Source: Triatoma infestans (taxonomy: Eukaryota; Arthropoda; Insecta; Hemiptera; Reduviidae). From it: a stretch of DNA of 64,000 nucleotides. Both the position numbers and the translations under genes were made by a program. A model generated the notes under the pieces. The model had not been told where the DNA came from and made no database searches. It saw nothing but the letters and a program-made list of their open reading frames with translations. Shown here piece by piece: positions 9,769 to 20,570 of this stretch (position 1 is the stretch's first letter; every line of letters begins with the position of its first letter). Location of the stretch: positions 34,644 through 98,643 of the forward strand of contig JAAEAF010002661.1 in NCBI GenBank assembly GCA_011037195.1. Reading direction: 5' to 3'.

Positions 9769-10376
9769 TGACTCTATTGGATATCCGGACATGCGGGAAT
9801 AGAGGGCAATGAGAGGGCGGATCAGCTGGCTAGGGAGGGATCTTCATTACCTTTCTGTGGTCTCGAACCAGCTCTTGCCGTCAGATTCTGTGATAAAGTG
9901 ATTAGACTTTAGGAGCCGAGAGTCTTGGAGAAACGCCAGGGGGACACGCAGGGGTGCTCCAGGCCAAAAGATTTATAAAAGGAATCAGGCAGGGAGTTTC
10001 GGATTACCTCCTGTCCCTTAGTAGGACAGGTCTGAGGACCTTGGTGGGTGTCACACTTTGGTGTCCAGTCACTTGCATAATATAGGGAGGACGTCTAGTC
10101 CCATTCGTCAGAACTGTGACTGTGACGATGGAATCAGGAAAACGGTGTACCACTACTTATGTCAGTGTCCCTGTTTCGCTAATACTAGGTTTCGTGTATT
10201 TGGGAGGACCCACTCTAGCGGGATTGCCTGGGTGAGTTGGAGCTGAAGGATATCCTGGGATATTGTAGATTGACCGGTAGGCTACCGGGGAGATCATTTA
10301 AGGGGTTGAATGGGGGGGGGGGATAAAAGCCATATAGGCTTAGGTCCCATGCCATCAGGCACCCGGTTCAATAATA
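9540..10376 (+). pseudogene. LINE family B 3' fragment, RNase H and C-terminus, many lesions
   Basis: Matches 38560-39415. Visible pieces are ELDRGSSVALGGMATVFQ, a TARALSKPCCSSKLVGECRRRL-like piece, HAGIEGNERADQLAREGSS, and a zinc-like NCD...ETVYHYLCQCPCFANTRFRVFG. Several frameshifts and stops break the frame. The copy ends with CACCCGGTTCAATAATAAT, a TAA-type tail. The more intact copy is at 38205-39416. Confidence 0.8.
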
Positions 10377-10554
10377 ATTATCATCAGAATATTTAACTTT
10401 TCTGTCAGCCGGATGGTCCACTATCATGAGGTAGGCCTCCACTGTGCTCTTCCATCACCAATCCTGCTGTGTTGTGTTGTTTTGTTTTTCTTATTCAATT
10501 TTCATATTTTCCCCAGTAATCCAAAATTTTCTTTTCTATCCCTATGTTAGGATC

Positions 10555-10920
10555 CGAGGATCTAAAGAAGAGAGAGAGAGACACAAAAATTGACAGTCTC
10601 ACTCACTAGTTTAAGCCAGGCTAGAGTGGGAGAATCTGTTTAAATACAGCTTTGCTAGCCCAGGAGAGGAAAGTCTTCCAACACTCTTGCAAGAGTTCAT
10701 ACAGCAGTCACAACGCGTCATCAAACTTTTCTCTTTACTCACCCTCAATCTCCAATCTCTATATATTAGTTTAAAATCCACGCAGTTTGTGTTACTTTCT
10801 ATATTATACCGTGTTCAGCATTGCTATCAGTTTTATTATCTCATAAACCTCAATTCTCTGCTTCTCATACCCATTATACCTACTTGAACCCCCTTTAGTA
10901 AAGCACAACCTTACTAAAAT
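10555..10920 (+). mobile_element. Solo-LTR-like repeat, family Y (diverged)
   Basis: Shares the order GAGAGAGA, GGCTAGAGTGGGAGAA, a TATA-like TTTAAATA, CGCAGTTTGTGTTACTT and a terminal AT-rich part with the LTRs at 37871-38174 and 53143-53773. No coding region. Boundaries are approximate. Confidence 0.55.
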
Positions 10921-11190
10921 TATTGATTACAAATTCCCCCCTAAATCTTACAAAATTGCAACTTTTAGAGAGCTCTGTAAATTAAACTTTTTAACCCGTC
11001 ACCCTAGAAACGCTTGTTCTATTATGAAACTGTTAAATATGTGCTTTGCAACATAATTAAGCAAAATAAAAATTACAATTTGGTTAAAAACAAGATCTAA
11101 GACGAATTTTGACAACACACTAAATTCTTATTAATGTAATGTAGATCACATAATCGTATTGTATATTGAAACGGGCATTTTAGAGAAATG

Positions 11191-11808
11191 AGAAGCGAGA
11201 TACAGGCACCAACTTCATTTTTTCAAATGGGGAGGTGTGGTTTTTATTTAAGAAATAGCTTCCTCTATTTTTTGTAAGAAAAATTTACTTGAACGGTTTT
11301 TTTCTTTGAGCGATATTTTACAAGTTATGAATGAAAACATGATTCTTATAAGAAATTTCAAAATGATATTGTAACGGTTTTTTGATTGAATAAGAAGAAA
11401 TGTACTATTTTATTATAAACTATACTCCTCATTAATTACAGATCTTGCTCGAACTGGCCTCCCCATTAGAGATGTATTTCTTTGGTCGTAAGGTACAATT
11501 GGCAGGAAAAAGCATGTGTGTGCATCTCTAATGGTGGTGGCCAGTTCGAGCAAGATCTGTAATTAATGAGGAATAAAATTTATAATAAAATAGTACTTTT
11601 CTTCTTATTCAATCAAAAACCCCGTTATAATATCATTTTGAAATTTCTTATAGGAATCATGTTTTCATTCATAACTTGTAAAATATCGCTCAAAGAAAAA
11701 AACCGTTCAAGTAAATTTTTCTTACAAAAAATAGAGGAATCTATTTCTTAAATAAAAACCATACCTCCCCATTTGAAAAAATGAAGTTGGTGCCTGTATC
11801 TCGCTTCT
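11191..11808. repeat. Near-perfect 620-bp hairpin (foldback)
   Basis: Two arms of about 285 bases (11191-11474 and 11523-11808) are reverse complements with only scattered differences, separated by a 48-base loop. Outer ends are AGAAGCGAGA and TCTCGCTTCT; inner ends are ATTAGAGATG and CATCTCTAAT. The arms contain no recognised transposon protein and no R or HHR text. Transcription through this would give a long double-stranded hairpin RNA. Confidence 0.95.
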
Positions 11809-12192
11809 GGAAGCACCAAAACAAATTTGCAAATTAAATTGGTTTTCTAACAAAGTATATATATTTTCTTCAACTAACAATCAAGTAGTAAACCAAAATC
11901 GACTTCTTATTTTTCATCAACTAAGATAGAGACTGTACATGATACAAATAATATTCCCTATTATACAAATCAATTCACACATTACCAATTAAATTCCCTA
12001 ATTAATTCATTTCTATAACAACTAGCTTGTTTCAGTCAGGTACATTACTAGATGTGACCGCTCACCTCCCCTTTATCAGATTAAAAACCTCTTAAATTTG
12101 TTTATTTTTATTCAGTTAGATTTTATTTTTATTTGGTTGAAATTCGCTTGACTTAACAAGATTAAAACATTTAAAAAAAATCGAATTTCCAA
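11809..12192. other. AT-rich DNA, no gene seen
   Basis: No ORF or repeat recognised. Confidence 0.5.
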
Positions 12193-12725
12193 ATGTCCCT
12201 TATTGCCAAGGATGTCGCACGTGCTGTAGCACTTATTGATGACGGCTACTGCATCAGATATGCAGCCATTGCTATCGGTGTTTCCTACCTACCAAACTTG
12301 CAGCGAAACGGGCTCATACTCAACAAAACTAGGCTCAGGGCCTCCAAGGGGGGGGGGGGGCACTGAACTGCGGAACGACCGTTTTTTGGCACTGACAGTT
12401 TTACGAAATCATCATCCTAACAGCTGTTGAGTTCGTCGCCTCCAGAAGAGTTTGTGGTGTTCAAATTTCTGAGAGAACAGCTCGAAGGAGATTGAATGAG
12501 CAAGGTTTGGATAGCTTTTCGCCCTGCAAAAGAGCCAGAACAAACCAGGGAACACCGAGTATCTCGCCTTGAGTTTTCTCGGCAATACATCAATTGATCT
12601 ATAGATCAGTGGGCAAATGTATTGTTTACTGACAAGTCCCCGATTAGCCTTAAGGGCTCCAGAAGGCCGTGAACGATTGTGGAAGAGAAGAGGTGAGAGA
12701 CTTGCACAACGTTAAACTACACATA
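12193..12725 (+). pseudogene. Tc1-like transposase pseudogene
   Basis: Conceptual reading begins MSLIAKDVARAVALIDDGYC, followed by RYAAIAIGVS, which fits the first helix-turn-helix of Tc1-family transposases. ETGSYSTKLGSGPPR (GRPR-like linker), NDRFLALTVLRN, ERTARRRLNEQGL-like text, and a catalytic-region-like LFTDKSPISLKGS (normally ...TDES...) follow in shifting frames. A 12-base G run at about 12349-12360, several frameshifts and stops make it non-functional. No clear terminal inverted repeats were located. Confidence 0.75.
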
Positions 12726-12845
12726 GAAATAGTAAATTTTTCGAGTTGCCGGTGAGTGTATGTGGATTAAAGAATCGTAGGATTAGTACGGTGCGAAGCT
12801 ACAGAGCCTCTAGTATTTCCTGGGTAATGAATTTTCCCGGGAATT

Positions 12846-12864
12846 AAAAAAAAAAAAAAAAAAA
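12846..12864. repeat. Poly(A) run
   Basis: About 19 A residues downstream of the Tc1 pseudogene. Confidence 0.8.
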
Positions 12865-12924
12865 TTATATACTATTATGTTTTATAATTAAGTAAGCTTC
12901 ATATTATATCAAACAAATATGGGG

Positions 12925-13126
12925 GATGGGTGTTGGTGTAGTGGTTATGAGCATGGACTTGTAAGTGGGAGGACTCCAGTTCGAGTCCCGCGTATAACTG
13001 CTAAATTTTATATTTATTTAAAAAATGTTAATGGTAAAGTAGGTGCTTCTGCCCTGTCCACGACACCTAATTGCTAGTTGGACATTAAGCGCGCCTGAAA
13101 AAATAGGCATTACTTTACTTTACTTT
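12925..13126 (+). mobile_element. tRNA-derived SINE, second family
   Basis: The head reads GGTGTTGGTGTAGTGGTTA (A-box-like) and CAGTTCGAGTCCCGC (B-box-like), spaced as in a tRNA. A short body ends GGACATTAAGCGCGCCTGAA, AATAGGCATTACTTTACTTT. The simple-repeat tail runs straight into an R repeat. A related tail (AATAGGCATTAGTTTACTTT) is at about 36260-36285. Confidence 0.75.
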
Positions 13127-14107
13127 TTACTTTCTCTTACTCCTAGTAAGAGGAAGTATTGTATCGTGTCAAATTTTCGATATCGAGTTTTCACCGGAAA
13201 TATCCGTTTTGAGGTCCCTTGAGTCCAAAAAAGTGGTTTTTAGCAAATGGTCTGTGTGTGTGTGTGTATGTGAACAGCATAGCTCAAAAACGAAAAACCG
13301 TAGAAAGTTGAAACTTGATATTCCATTTAGGCATCACCGTGGGATCTGACACTACGTTATCTGTCAAAATTCCTCAACCGGAAGTACCACTTTACTAGTT
13401 AGATTTTTTACTTTTTTGCGATTTTCTCAAAAATGGCTCCGACGCTTTTCTTTAAACTCGAAACATCAACCACACATACAAAGAGCTACAACTTTTATTT
13501 GAAACATTTCTCCGGGAAAATGCTCTGAAGGGCACTTTTGGGGGAGGGGTGGGGTTAGGTTTTTATCTAAAGTGCTATTTCAGTTTATTTCACAATTCTG
13601 TCATCTAAATAATGTTAATTAGAATTAAATATGTTGTTGAAATTCCGAGTTTGAAAAAATCGGATAACCCGAAGTGCGTTTACTTTACCACTTTACTAAA
13701 TGATTTATTCACTTTTTCAAATTTTTCTCAAAAATGGCTCCGACGATTTTTATGAAACTTCGTATATAAACTAAACATGCAAAGATCTACAACTTTTATC
13801 TAAAACATTTCTCTGGGAAAATTCTTTTAAGGGCACTTTTAGGGGAGGGGTAGGGTTAGATTTTCATCTAAAGTGCTATCCTAGTTGATTATACAATTCT
13901 ATCATCCAAACATAATTAGTTAGCAATAAATGGATGGCTGAAATTCCAAGTTTCAAGAAAATTAGTAAACCGGAAGTGCGCTTTTACTGAACAGTTTTTG
14001 CAGTTTTCGACGAATTTCATTAAATTTGGTACACAAACTATAAAATTTGTCAATTATCATTTTGAGAACTGGAGTAAGAGAAAGTTGTGTGAGTGTTTCA
14101 AACCAGA
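13127..14107 (+). repeat. R repeat, near full length
   Basis: Begins ACTTTCTCTTACTCCTAGTA and ends with GGAGTAAGAGAAAGT, a GTGTGAGTGTTTCA hairpin-like stretch, ACCAGA, and a T-run. Contains a (TG)n patch at 13252-13270 and about two and a half internal ~300-bp subrepeats, each with CAAAAATGGCTCCGACG, ACAACTTTTATTTGAAACAT and a GGGGGAGGGGTGGGGTTAGG-type block. No ORF. It is inserted in the tail of the SINE at 12925-13126. Confidence 0.9.
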
Positions 14108-14116
14108 TTTTTTTTT

Positions 14117-15195
14117 ACTTACTAAAGCAAATATAAAACTTACAAAAATATTAATAAATTAAGAACAATTATATTTTAATACATATATAAATATAAACAC
14201 ACACGTGCATTCATTCTCAAAAAGAGTGAGAGAGAGATGATCACAGTTATACCAATTTTTAGCAACCACTTTTTCGTGTTCAAGGGAACACGATTCCGAG
14301 TAAAAATCAATTTAAAAAAAAAATTGACACGAATGCAATACTTCCTATTAAAGCAATAAAAAATTTAAAAAAAAAAAAAAATGAGTTAATTATTAACCAA
14401 AGATAATTTTTGTATAAATTATATAATTACAACACTTCAATTTGTCGACAGTTGTTAAATTGTTTATTAATATAATAATTATTAGCGGTGTGGAGGGGGA
14501 AAGAGAAAAAAAAAAAAACACATCAAAACTTCAGAATATAATTTCCCACGGTTTGGTGCTTAAAAGAATAAAATTAAAGCTAATTTTTATGTTGTAAAAT
14601 AAAAAATAAAAAAAAAATTAATTATAGTGTTGAAGCCAATTATTATCAGATTATTAATGAAAATATTTTGTATATTTCTATTAATTTCCTCATTAAGCAA
14701 AGTTCCTTGATACAGTAGTAGTATCACTGTAGATCTTGGTTCTTCACAAATTAATTTCGAGTGTGGGCCAAAATCACTCGTGAGCAGGATCTTCCGAAAT
14801 TAGTTGAAGATCGATCGAAATTCGTAAGTTGTGGAAGGATTTTATGGAACATATTCTGAGATTGGTTATGAATAGGATTTTACAAAAAACGAAAAATCGC
14901 AACAGGAAGGTCAGAGTTGTTACTTGTATCCTAAACGAAAGTTTCAGTCCAAATTCATTAAGCTAAAATGCGATTTTATTGAATTTTGTTTGCAGTTTAT
15001 TTTTGAAAATGGCTTCAACCAATTTATTTAAGTTTCGCATACAAGGCCTTTTTATTTTCTATTTCAATTTGAAACATTTTTTTTTTCTCTGAAACTCGCT
15101 TTTATAAGGCTTCTGGAGATGTGAATGATTTTCTAAGAGTTTTAGGAATTCGCCTCGAAAACGCCTGCAAATATTTTCTACTTATAGTTACATAC
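14117..15195. other. AT-rich DNA with one decayed R fragment
   Basis: No gene seen. At about 14985-15100 the words TTTTTGAAAATGGCTTC and ATTTGAAACATT indicate an old plus-strand R subrepeat. Confidence 0.5.
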
Positions 15196-15460
15196 TTATT
15201 TACTTATAGCCTTACAGTCCTTGAAGAATCTTAGCTTCGCCAACAACTTGGAGGCATGCCTTGCGGCCTCAAGTTTTGAAGTGCTCCCTTCCTGACGCCC
15301 ATACTCGCCTATCCAGGCAAGTCTAGGCGTTCCTTTTATTTTAACCTTTGATATTATCTAAGCTTGCCGTACATTATCATTCTACGAAGTTTTTTCCTCC
15401 GTTATCCTTTCTACATGATCCAGCCATTTCATCCTGGCCATTTTTTTATTATAAATCCTC
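15196..15460 (-). pseudogene. LINE 3'-end remnant, RTE-like type
   Basis: Read on the minus strand there are traces of the post-RT C-terminal region (MKWLDHVE, PRLAWIGEYGRQEG-like text) and a 3' end with CTGTAAGGCTATAAGTAAAT. It resembles the 3' parts of the LINEs at 21636-22615 and 35627-36225. Heavily decayed. Confidence 0.45.
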
Positions 15461-15483
15461 ATCTAAATTACCACCAGTTCATT

Positions 15484-16311
15484 CGTCGGAAGTGCGAAAA
15501 AACTGTTCAGTAAAAGCGCACTTCCAGTTTACTAATTTTCTTGAAACTCGGAATTTCAGCCATCTATTTATTTCTAACTAATTATGTTTGGATGATAGAA
15601 TTGTATAATCAACTATGATAGCAGTTTAAAGAAAAACATACCCCCCCCCCCAAAAGTGCCCTTAAATGAATTTTCCCAGAGAATGTTTTAAATAAAAGTT
15701 GTAGATCTTTGCATGTTTTAGTTTATTTACGGAGTTTCAAAAAAAATCGTCGAGCCATTTTTGAGAAAATTGCGAAAAAGTGAATAATCATTTAGTAAAG
15801 TGGTAAAGTAAACGCACCTTCCGGTATCCGCTTTTTTAAAAACTCAAATTTTCAACAACATATTTTAATTCTATAACATTATTAGATGGCAGAATTGTCT
15901 AATAAACTGAAATAGCACTTTAGGATGGAAAACCTAACCCCACCTCTCCCCCAAAAGTGCCCTTCAGTGCATTTTCCCGGAGATAAGTTTCAAATAAAAG
16001 TTGTAGCTCTTTGTATGTGTGGTTGATGTTTGAAGTTTAAAGAAAATCGTCGGAGCCATTTTTGAGAAAATCGCAAAAAAGTAAAAAAACAAACTAGTAA
16101 AGTGGTACTTCCGGTTGAGGAATTTCGACAGATAACGTACATTCAGATCCCATCGTGATACTTAAACGGAATATCAAGTTTCAACTTTCTACGGTTTTTC
16201 GTTTTTGAGCTGTGCTGTTCAAATACATTTGGACATCAAAACGGATATTTCCGGTGCAAACTCGATGTCGAAAATGTGATACAATCTCTTAAGAGGAGTA
16301 AGAGGAAGTAA
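15484..16311 (-). repeat. R repeat, truncated
   Basis: A minus-orientation R copy lacking its TCTGGTGTGAAACACTCACA end. The (CA)n patch is deleted. The part after about 16092 is nearly identical to 40467-40704, and the similarity continues past the R end (see the duplicated unit). Confidence 0.85.
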
Positions 16312-16697
16312 TAGTATTGTCATAAAAAAGATGGATCTGTATTACATTTGTACAATTCCTTAGCAAATCTTTCATCAAAAGTGTCTTAAATTAAATTTGT
16401 AAGCTGTAAAATCATAGATCTCGTCGGCACATTATCAGTTTCTGCACATGCTTATAACAAAACCGAAATATCCATGAATGATAAGTGAAAAATAAGTTAA
16501 AAATACCATAGCTTCTTCCGGTATCGTTAGATTTCTAAATTCAATCATCACTAGCCATTATGTTCTAGAATAAAAAAAAACTATTTGGCTCTCTATTTCA
16601 AAGAATAATCACTGAAAAATATTGATATTTGTTGTGGTTCTGCAGAGCTGGAAAGCATCAAAGACATTTTCCGTGATAGCCTGCTTCATTTTGCGTA

Positions 16698-16735
16698 CAT
16701 CGACCGGTTTTGGGCAGTCGCCCATCATCAGGATG
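16698..16735 (-). ncRNA. Hammerhead motif, family A, core damaged
   Basis: CATC, CTGATGA, extra T, GGGCGACTGCCC, then AAAAC in place of GAAAC, ACCGGTC, GATG. Loss of the G of GAAA (G12) should abolish self-cleavage. Confidence 0.7.
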
Positions 16736-17029
16736 TTTTTGTTGAGCAGTGTAATAACATGGACTTGCACAGAGCAAATTCAGTTTATACACTGAGAAAA
16801 GGTTTTCATCTAAAGTGCTATTTCAGTTACTAAACAATTCTATCCTCTAAATAATGTTAATTAGAATTAAATATGTTGGAATTCCGTGGTTGAAAAAAAT
16901 CGGATGACCGGAAGTGCGTTTACTTTACCACTTTACTAATGTTAATGTTTTCACTTTTTCGCGATTTTCTCAGTGAATCAACTATATTTGCTTTGTACAA
17001 CTCTATGTTATTACGCTGCTCAACGAAAA

Positions 17030-17067
17030 CATCCTGATGATGGGCGAACGACCGAAACTGGTCGATG
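17030..17067 (+). ncRNA. Hammerhead ribozyme, family A, core intact
   Basis: CATC, CTGATGA, extra T, GGGC-GAAC-GACC (one mismatch in stem II), GAA, ACTGGT, C, GATG. The core is conserved; stem II is weakened. Confidence 0.72.
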
Positions 17068-17140
17068 ACCACAAAATGAAGCAGGCTATCACGGAAAATA
17101 TTTCTAATGTTGATATTTTTAGATAATTATTTTAGCAGTG

Positions 17141-17985
17141 ATATAAATTGTTTTATTAGAAATTGAATAATTGTTTTCCATATAAACAATAGTTACATTT
17201 AGCCGTTTACATTTAGTTACTTACATAATGCCTTTGTCATTTCGATTCCTCAGCTGACAACTTGAGTTTTTGGAAAATCCAGTTAGCAACCTTGTTAGAT
17301 AAGATAAGATTGGTGCATCGGGAGGAGTCTGCGTTGTGCATAAGTACGTCCTCGAGGTTTACTTACTATAAACAACTGTTTATAGTAAGTAAACCTTCTA
17401 TACTCGTATCTAACTAGATATGAGCTGTAAATTATTCTCCTTTGACCGCCAGTCCTCGTCATTGCACTTAAAAGAGATGAGGTGGTAATTTAAAATGAGG
17501 GGCGAATTATTAAAATTTAAATTGTACGCCTTGGGTGGATAAGGAGGAGATAAGAAAGAGATGTTCCTTATGTAACCTCAATACTAGGGAGGGATATTGT
17601 ACATTTTTTAGCAGTTTGCCCTATTCTTGCAGAATTTCGTTTATGTTACCGCGGAGTACGTTTACTAACTTTGCACTCTTTGCAAGCCCTTCTTAATGCT
17701 TGTAACTGTAAGGGGCTTATTAATTTTGCTCGATTTACTGCCTGGCAGTATCGGCACCAAGCTTGTGCAGGAATTTAACTTTTGACTTGTGTTTTTTTTT
17801 ATTAAAATATATATATAATTTATAATTTTTGTTTTGGTTTGTTTTCCACGGGATACTCGTTTTTGTTTCTTCAATTTTTCACTTAATTTGTTCTATTAAT
17901 ATTTCTCAGTAACCTTTTCATCATTAATTTTAATATTGTATAGTAATGTAAAGTTTCAGTAATAGTTTTTACTTTTTCAGTATTT
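17141..17985. other. No gene seen
   Basis: A short perfect palindrome, GGTTTACTTACTATAAACA and its complement, lies at about 17358-17395. A GC-richer patch at 17640-17770 could belong to the LINE fragment that follows, but I cannot read a domain in it. Confidence 0.4.
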
Positions 17986-17989
17986 TGTA

Positions 17990-18231
17990 TTTATGTATTT
18001 TTTACTTCCGAGAGTTGTGTCCCCTTCTTGAAAGAGAGGTTCCATGACTTCGGTGACCGAGAGTTTCGGGTTCGGGGTCTCTGGTTCGGTGCCCGAGGTG
18101 TCATCCCTAAGCTGACTTTCAGCTTCCTTCAGGAGCTAGGGATTGATCTGAGGGAGTTGGAGGCCTTGGCGGAGTCTATCATCGTGGACTCGATTGGCAT
18201 TATCCACCACCACATCTACGGGACATGAGTT
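17990..18231 (+). pseudogene. Possible LINE C-terminal fragment
   Basis: Open reading with FLKERFHDFGDREFRVRG, LWFGARGVIPKLTFSFLQEL, GIDLRELEALAESIIVDSIG, ending TGA near 18230. The pattern (charged run, [FV]GARG[VL]IP, then a leucine-rich stretch with S...I) resembles the tail downstream of RT in R2/R4/NeSL-type LINEs. No RT or restriction-like endonuclease motif is seen, so the family is uncertain. Base composition is GC-richer than its surroundings. Confidence 0.4.
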
Positions 18232-18239
18232 TGATTGTT

Positions 18240-18825
18240 CTGCCCGCTTATTTGTTGGTATTGTATGATTATGATATGTTATTATTCTGATTTGGATGTT
18301 TCTGTTACTGGTTTGGTTTATTTTATTTTATTTTATTTTGTTGACATATTGTATTAGTGTTAGGAACGATTTTCTTTTTTTTGCCTGACGAATTGAGGAT
18401 CTCTCAATAGTGTAGTATTGGTTTTGACTTCTTTTTTTCCCCACTTTATCAATATATCTTGATTGACTGATTGGTACGCTGTGTGTCTAGCAACCCGATC
18501 TATTTGGGCAGCACCCTTTGTATTGCAAATATTTGCATTAAAGTGTTTCTCTCTCTCTACAGTTTGATTTTTTTTTTCTTTCTCATGTATTACAGTAAAC
18601 AAGAAAATGTCTTTTATTAAAGGAACAGTATTTTTGATAAAATGTTTGTAACATCTTTCTCCGGCTGACGGATATAATTCCAAGCTGTAAATATTATGTA
18701 TTAATCTTTCTGAATGTAAAATTTTTAAATAAAATATTATTATTATTACTTACATAAATCAAGCAAAATTTTGATTGTCTGGAGGGGGCGCCAAAAAAAA
18801 AACAAACATAAACTTTTAAAGTTTA
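18240..18825. other. AT-rich DNA, no gene seen
   Basis: A (TTTTA)n patch lies at 18319-18340 and a (TAT/ATT)n patch near 18736-18750. Short ORFs here look like chance. Confidence 0.5.
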
Positions 18826-18970
18826 TTCTATTGATGTTTCAGGCACCTCTCACCTTCCTCAGGATCTGTCAAGGAGAGGATAGAAAGTTAAATCTCAAAG
18901 AAGGACACCAAAGATGTCAGAAAGTCAAACTTTTTTAAACTTTTTTTTTTTCTTTGGCTCCAGCTAACCA
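18826..18970. mobile_element. Inverted HHR pair, family C (decayed)
   Basis: A minus-strand family C HHR (18831-18864) is followed after about 35 bases by a plus-strand degenerate copy (about 18898-18932: GAAGGACACCAAAGATGTC, AGAAAGTC), then TTCTTTGGCTCCAGCTAACC. The last part matches the flank of the family C HHR at 1234. Confidence 0.65.
18831..18864 (-). ncRNA. Hammerhead motif, family C, partly conserved
   Basis: On the minus strand: TCCTGAGGAAGG, TGAGAGGTG, CCTGAAACATCAA. CUGANGA and GAAA are present, stem II is reduced to about 3 bp, and stem III is imperfect (ACAT). Confidence 0.55.
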
Positions 18971-20284
18971 ACATTTTGCTTCATATAATTATTTTCATTT
19001 ACAATTTTCAATTAAATATCCACCATTATATTGAAAATTTAAAAAAGGAAAATGACCGACAGAATTAATTATTGAATGTAATTTTTTTTTGTTTTGTTTT
19101 TTTTAGTGGGACAAGAAAGTTGTACAAGTAAAAATACAGAACGGAAGAAGGTTAGAGCATTGTACATATTGTCGGGGGGGGGAACAGACAGACTTTGTAA
19201 AGAGTTAAATGATGTTAAACGTTAATGCAGACTGTGGGAAAGTTCGATGGTAACATTAGATATAAGCGAAACTGTATATTTAGTGTATTAATCAGTGTAG
19301 TAGTTAAAAGTATCCCTACTGCTATATTATGACATTGTAATAATAATTGTAACTGCATCAAATAGTTGCATGTATCTTTTAAATACTTTTAACATTACTT
19401 AGTTTCAATAATTTACTATTAAAAATATAATTATATATCTATTATCTTAATTAAATGTAAATACAAACCTAAATACCATTCATTATTCAACTTTTTTCTA
19501 ATTATTGCAGCAGCGGTTTTTTTTTTTGTTTTTTTTTTTTTTAGTTTATCAGGAATTACGACTTGTTAATTAGCTTCAAAATATTAACTGTGTTTATTGA
19601 AAGAAAATGATGCAGTTCAATACATAGTTCTCATTGAGACTTCTATATGCGTTACTTCTAAAAGACCTCCCCTGATAGGAAGATTAGAATAAGAGACTAT
19701 TTTGAAGAAATAAGGTATTTATTTACAAGAAGAAATAGGGCGCTTAGGTGACTTTTAAGCAACTCTTTAAGTAACTAAGTTACCAACTTTTTCTTTCAGG
19801 TTTTTTTTTTTTTTTTGTTAGGTAAACGGTGAAATAGCCTTATGAAAATCGATTTACCGTCGACTAGATGGTGTGAGATTACGTAGATGTGAAGTCTCAA
19901 CAAAGTAATAACTCAAGAGGCCTTAATAAGTGGTATAAAAAGGAAAATCCGTAAAGATTAGCAAGATGAGTGGACCTCAGTGACTGATAACAAACTGAGG
20001 GAAATTAAGGGGATTGTATCACCGCGGGATACCTGATACAGTGGTAAGAGAAGGGAAGAAGTGATGATAACTCGATTCTTAACACTTAGTGGTAAATACT
20101 TGGTCATACCCGCGTAACTCACGGATACCTGATAAATAGAGAAGTGACCCCTATGAGTAAACACCTGTAACTCCCCCTGTGACAGTAAAACATATAGTTC
20201 AAGAACTGTCCTTCATACAGTAGATGGAGATTATTAAACTCTATTCCAAATAGAATAAAGGAAGCTCTCGGAAATGACCTCAAC
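18971..20284. other. AT-rich DNA, no gene seen
   Basis: Several long T homopolymers (for example 19518-19544 and 19799-19816) are present. A 9-base G run lies near 19175. No ORF or repeat I can support. Confidence 0.5.
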
Positions 20285-20346
20285 AACATTAATGGAATAT
20301 ATTTTTTGTGTATTTTATCTGTCGTAGCATGCATATTCATTTTGTT

Positions 20347-20384
20347 CCTGACCGGTTTCGGATTTTTTTTTCCATCGTCAGAGC
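20347..20384 (-). ncRNA. Hammerhead ribozyme, family B, core intact
   Basis: On the minus strand: GCT, CTGACGA (fits CUGANGA), extra T, GGA-rich stem II closed by TCC with an A-run loop, GAA, ACCGGT, C, AGGAAC. Stem III is again the loopless ACCGGT palindrome. Stem I pairs only in part (CT/AG, then a mismatch). Confidence 0.7.
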
Positions 20385-20532
20385 AAATTCACCAGCAAGT
20401 TTGTGTAGAGGAAGTTCACTTCAACGTAATGTTTCTGTTACACTCGTTCTTGTTATATTCATTTTTATACACTTGGGAATGTAACAGAAACATTACGTTG
20501 AAGTGAACTCTCTACACAAACTTGGTGAATTT

Positions 20533-20570
20533 GCTCTGGACGATGGATGAAAATCCGAAACTGGTCAGAA
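20533..20570 (+). ncRNA. Hammerhead motif, family B, one core insertion
   Basis: CTCTGGACGA carries an extra G inside CTGACGA. GGAT-GAAA-ATCC stem II, GAAACTGGTCAG follow. Probably inactive. Confidence 0.65.

Larger units (their letters stand above)
16629..17125. mobile_element. Inverted HHR pair, family A, with R fragment in loop
   Basis: Left arm: TTCTGCAGAGCTGGAAAGC, a minus-strand HHR, GACTTGCACAGAGCAAATTC. Right arm: TTTGCTTTGTACAACTCT, a plus-strand HHR, GAAGCAGGCTATCACGG. The loop (16799-16972) is a plus-strand piece of R (TTTCATCTAAAGTGCTATTT ... TTTCGCGATTTTCTCAG). No protein code. Confidence 0.85.
16092..17140 (+). repeat. Duplicated composite unit, copy 1
   Basis: About 1.05 kb closely matching 40467-41538. 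It comprises the end of an R copy, a ~300-base spacer (CTGTATTACATTTGTACAAT, CATCACTAGCCATTATGTTC), and an HHR inverted pair with an R fragment in its loop. Upstream of 16092 the two loci diverge to ordinary R-copy levels; downstream of 17140 they are unrelated. Confidence 0.85.

Noticed and set aside
12236..12430. 64-codon plus ORF
   Set aside because: It is an out-of-frame reading over a Tc1-like pseudogene, shifted by the G run.
18360..18683. 107-codon minus ORF with charged residues
   Set aside because: AT-rich, no recognisable domain, no supporting context.
20145..20340. ORFs overlapping the family B HHR pair
   Set aside because: They are explained by the repeat itself on both strands.
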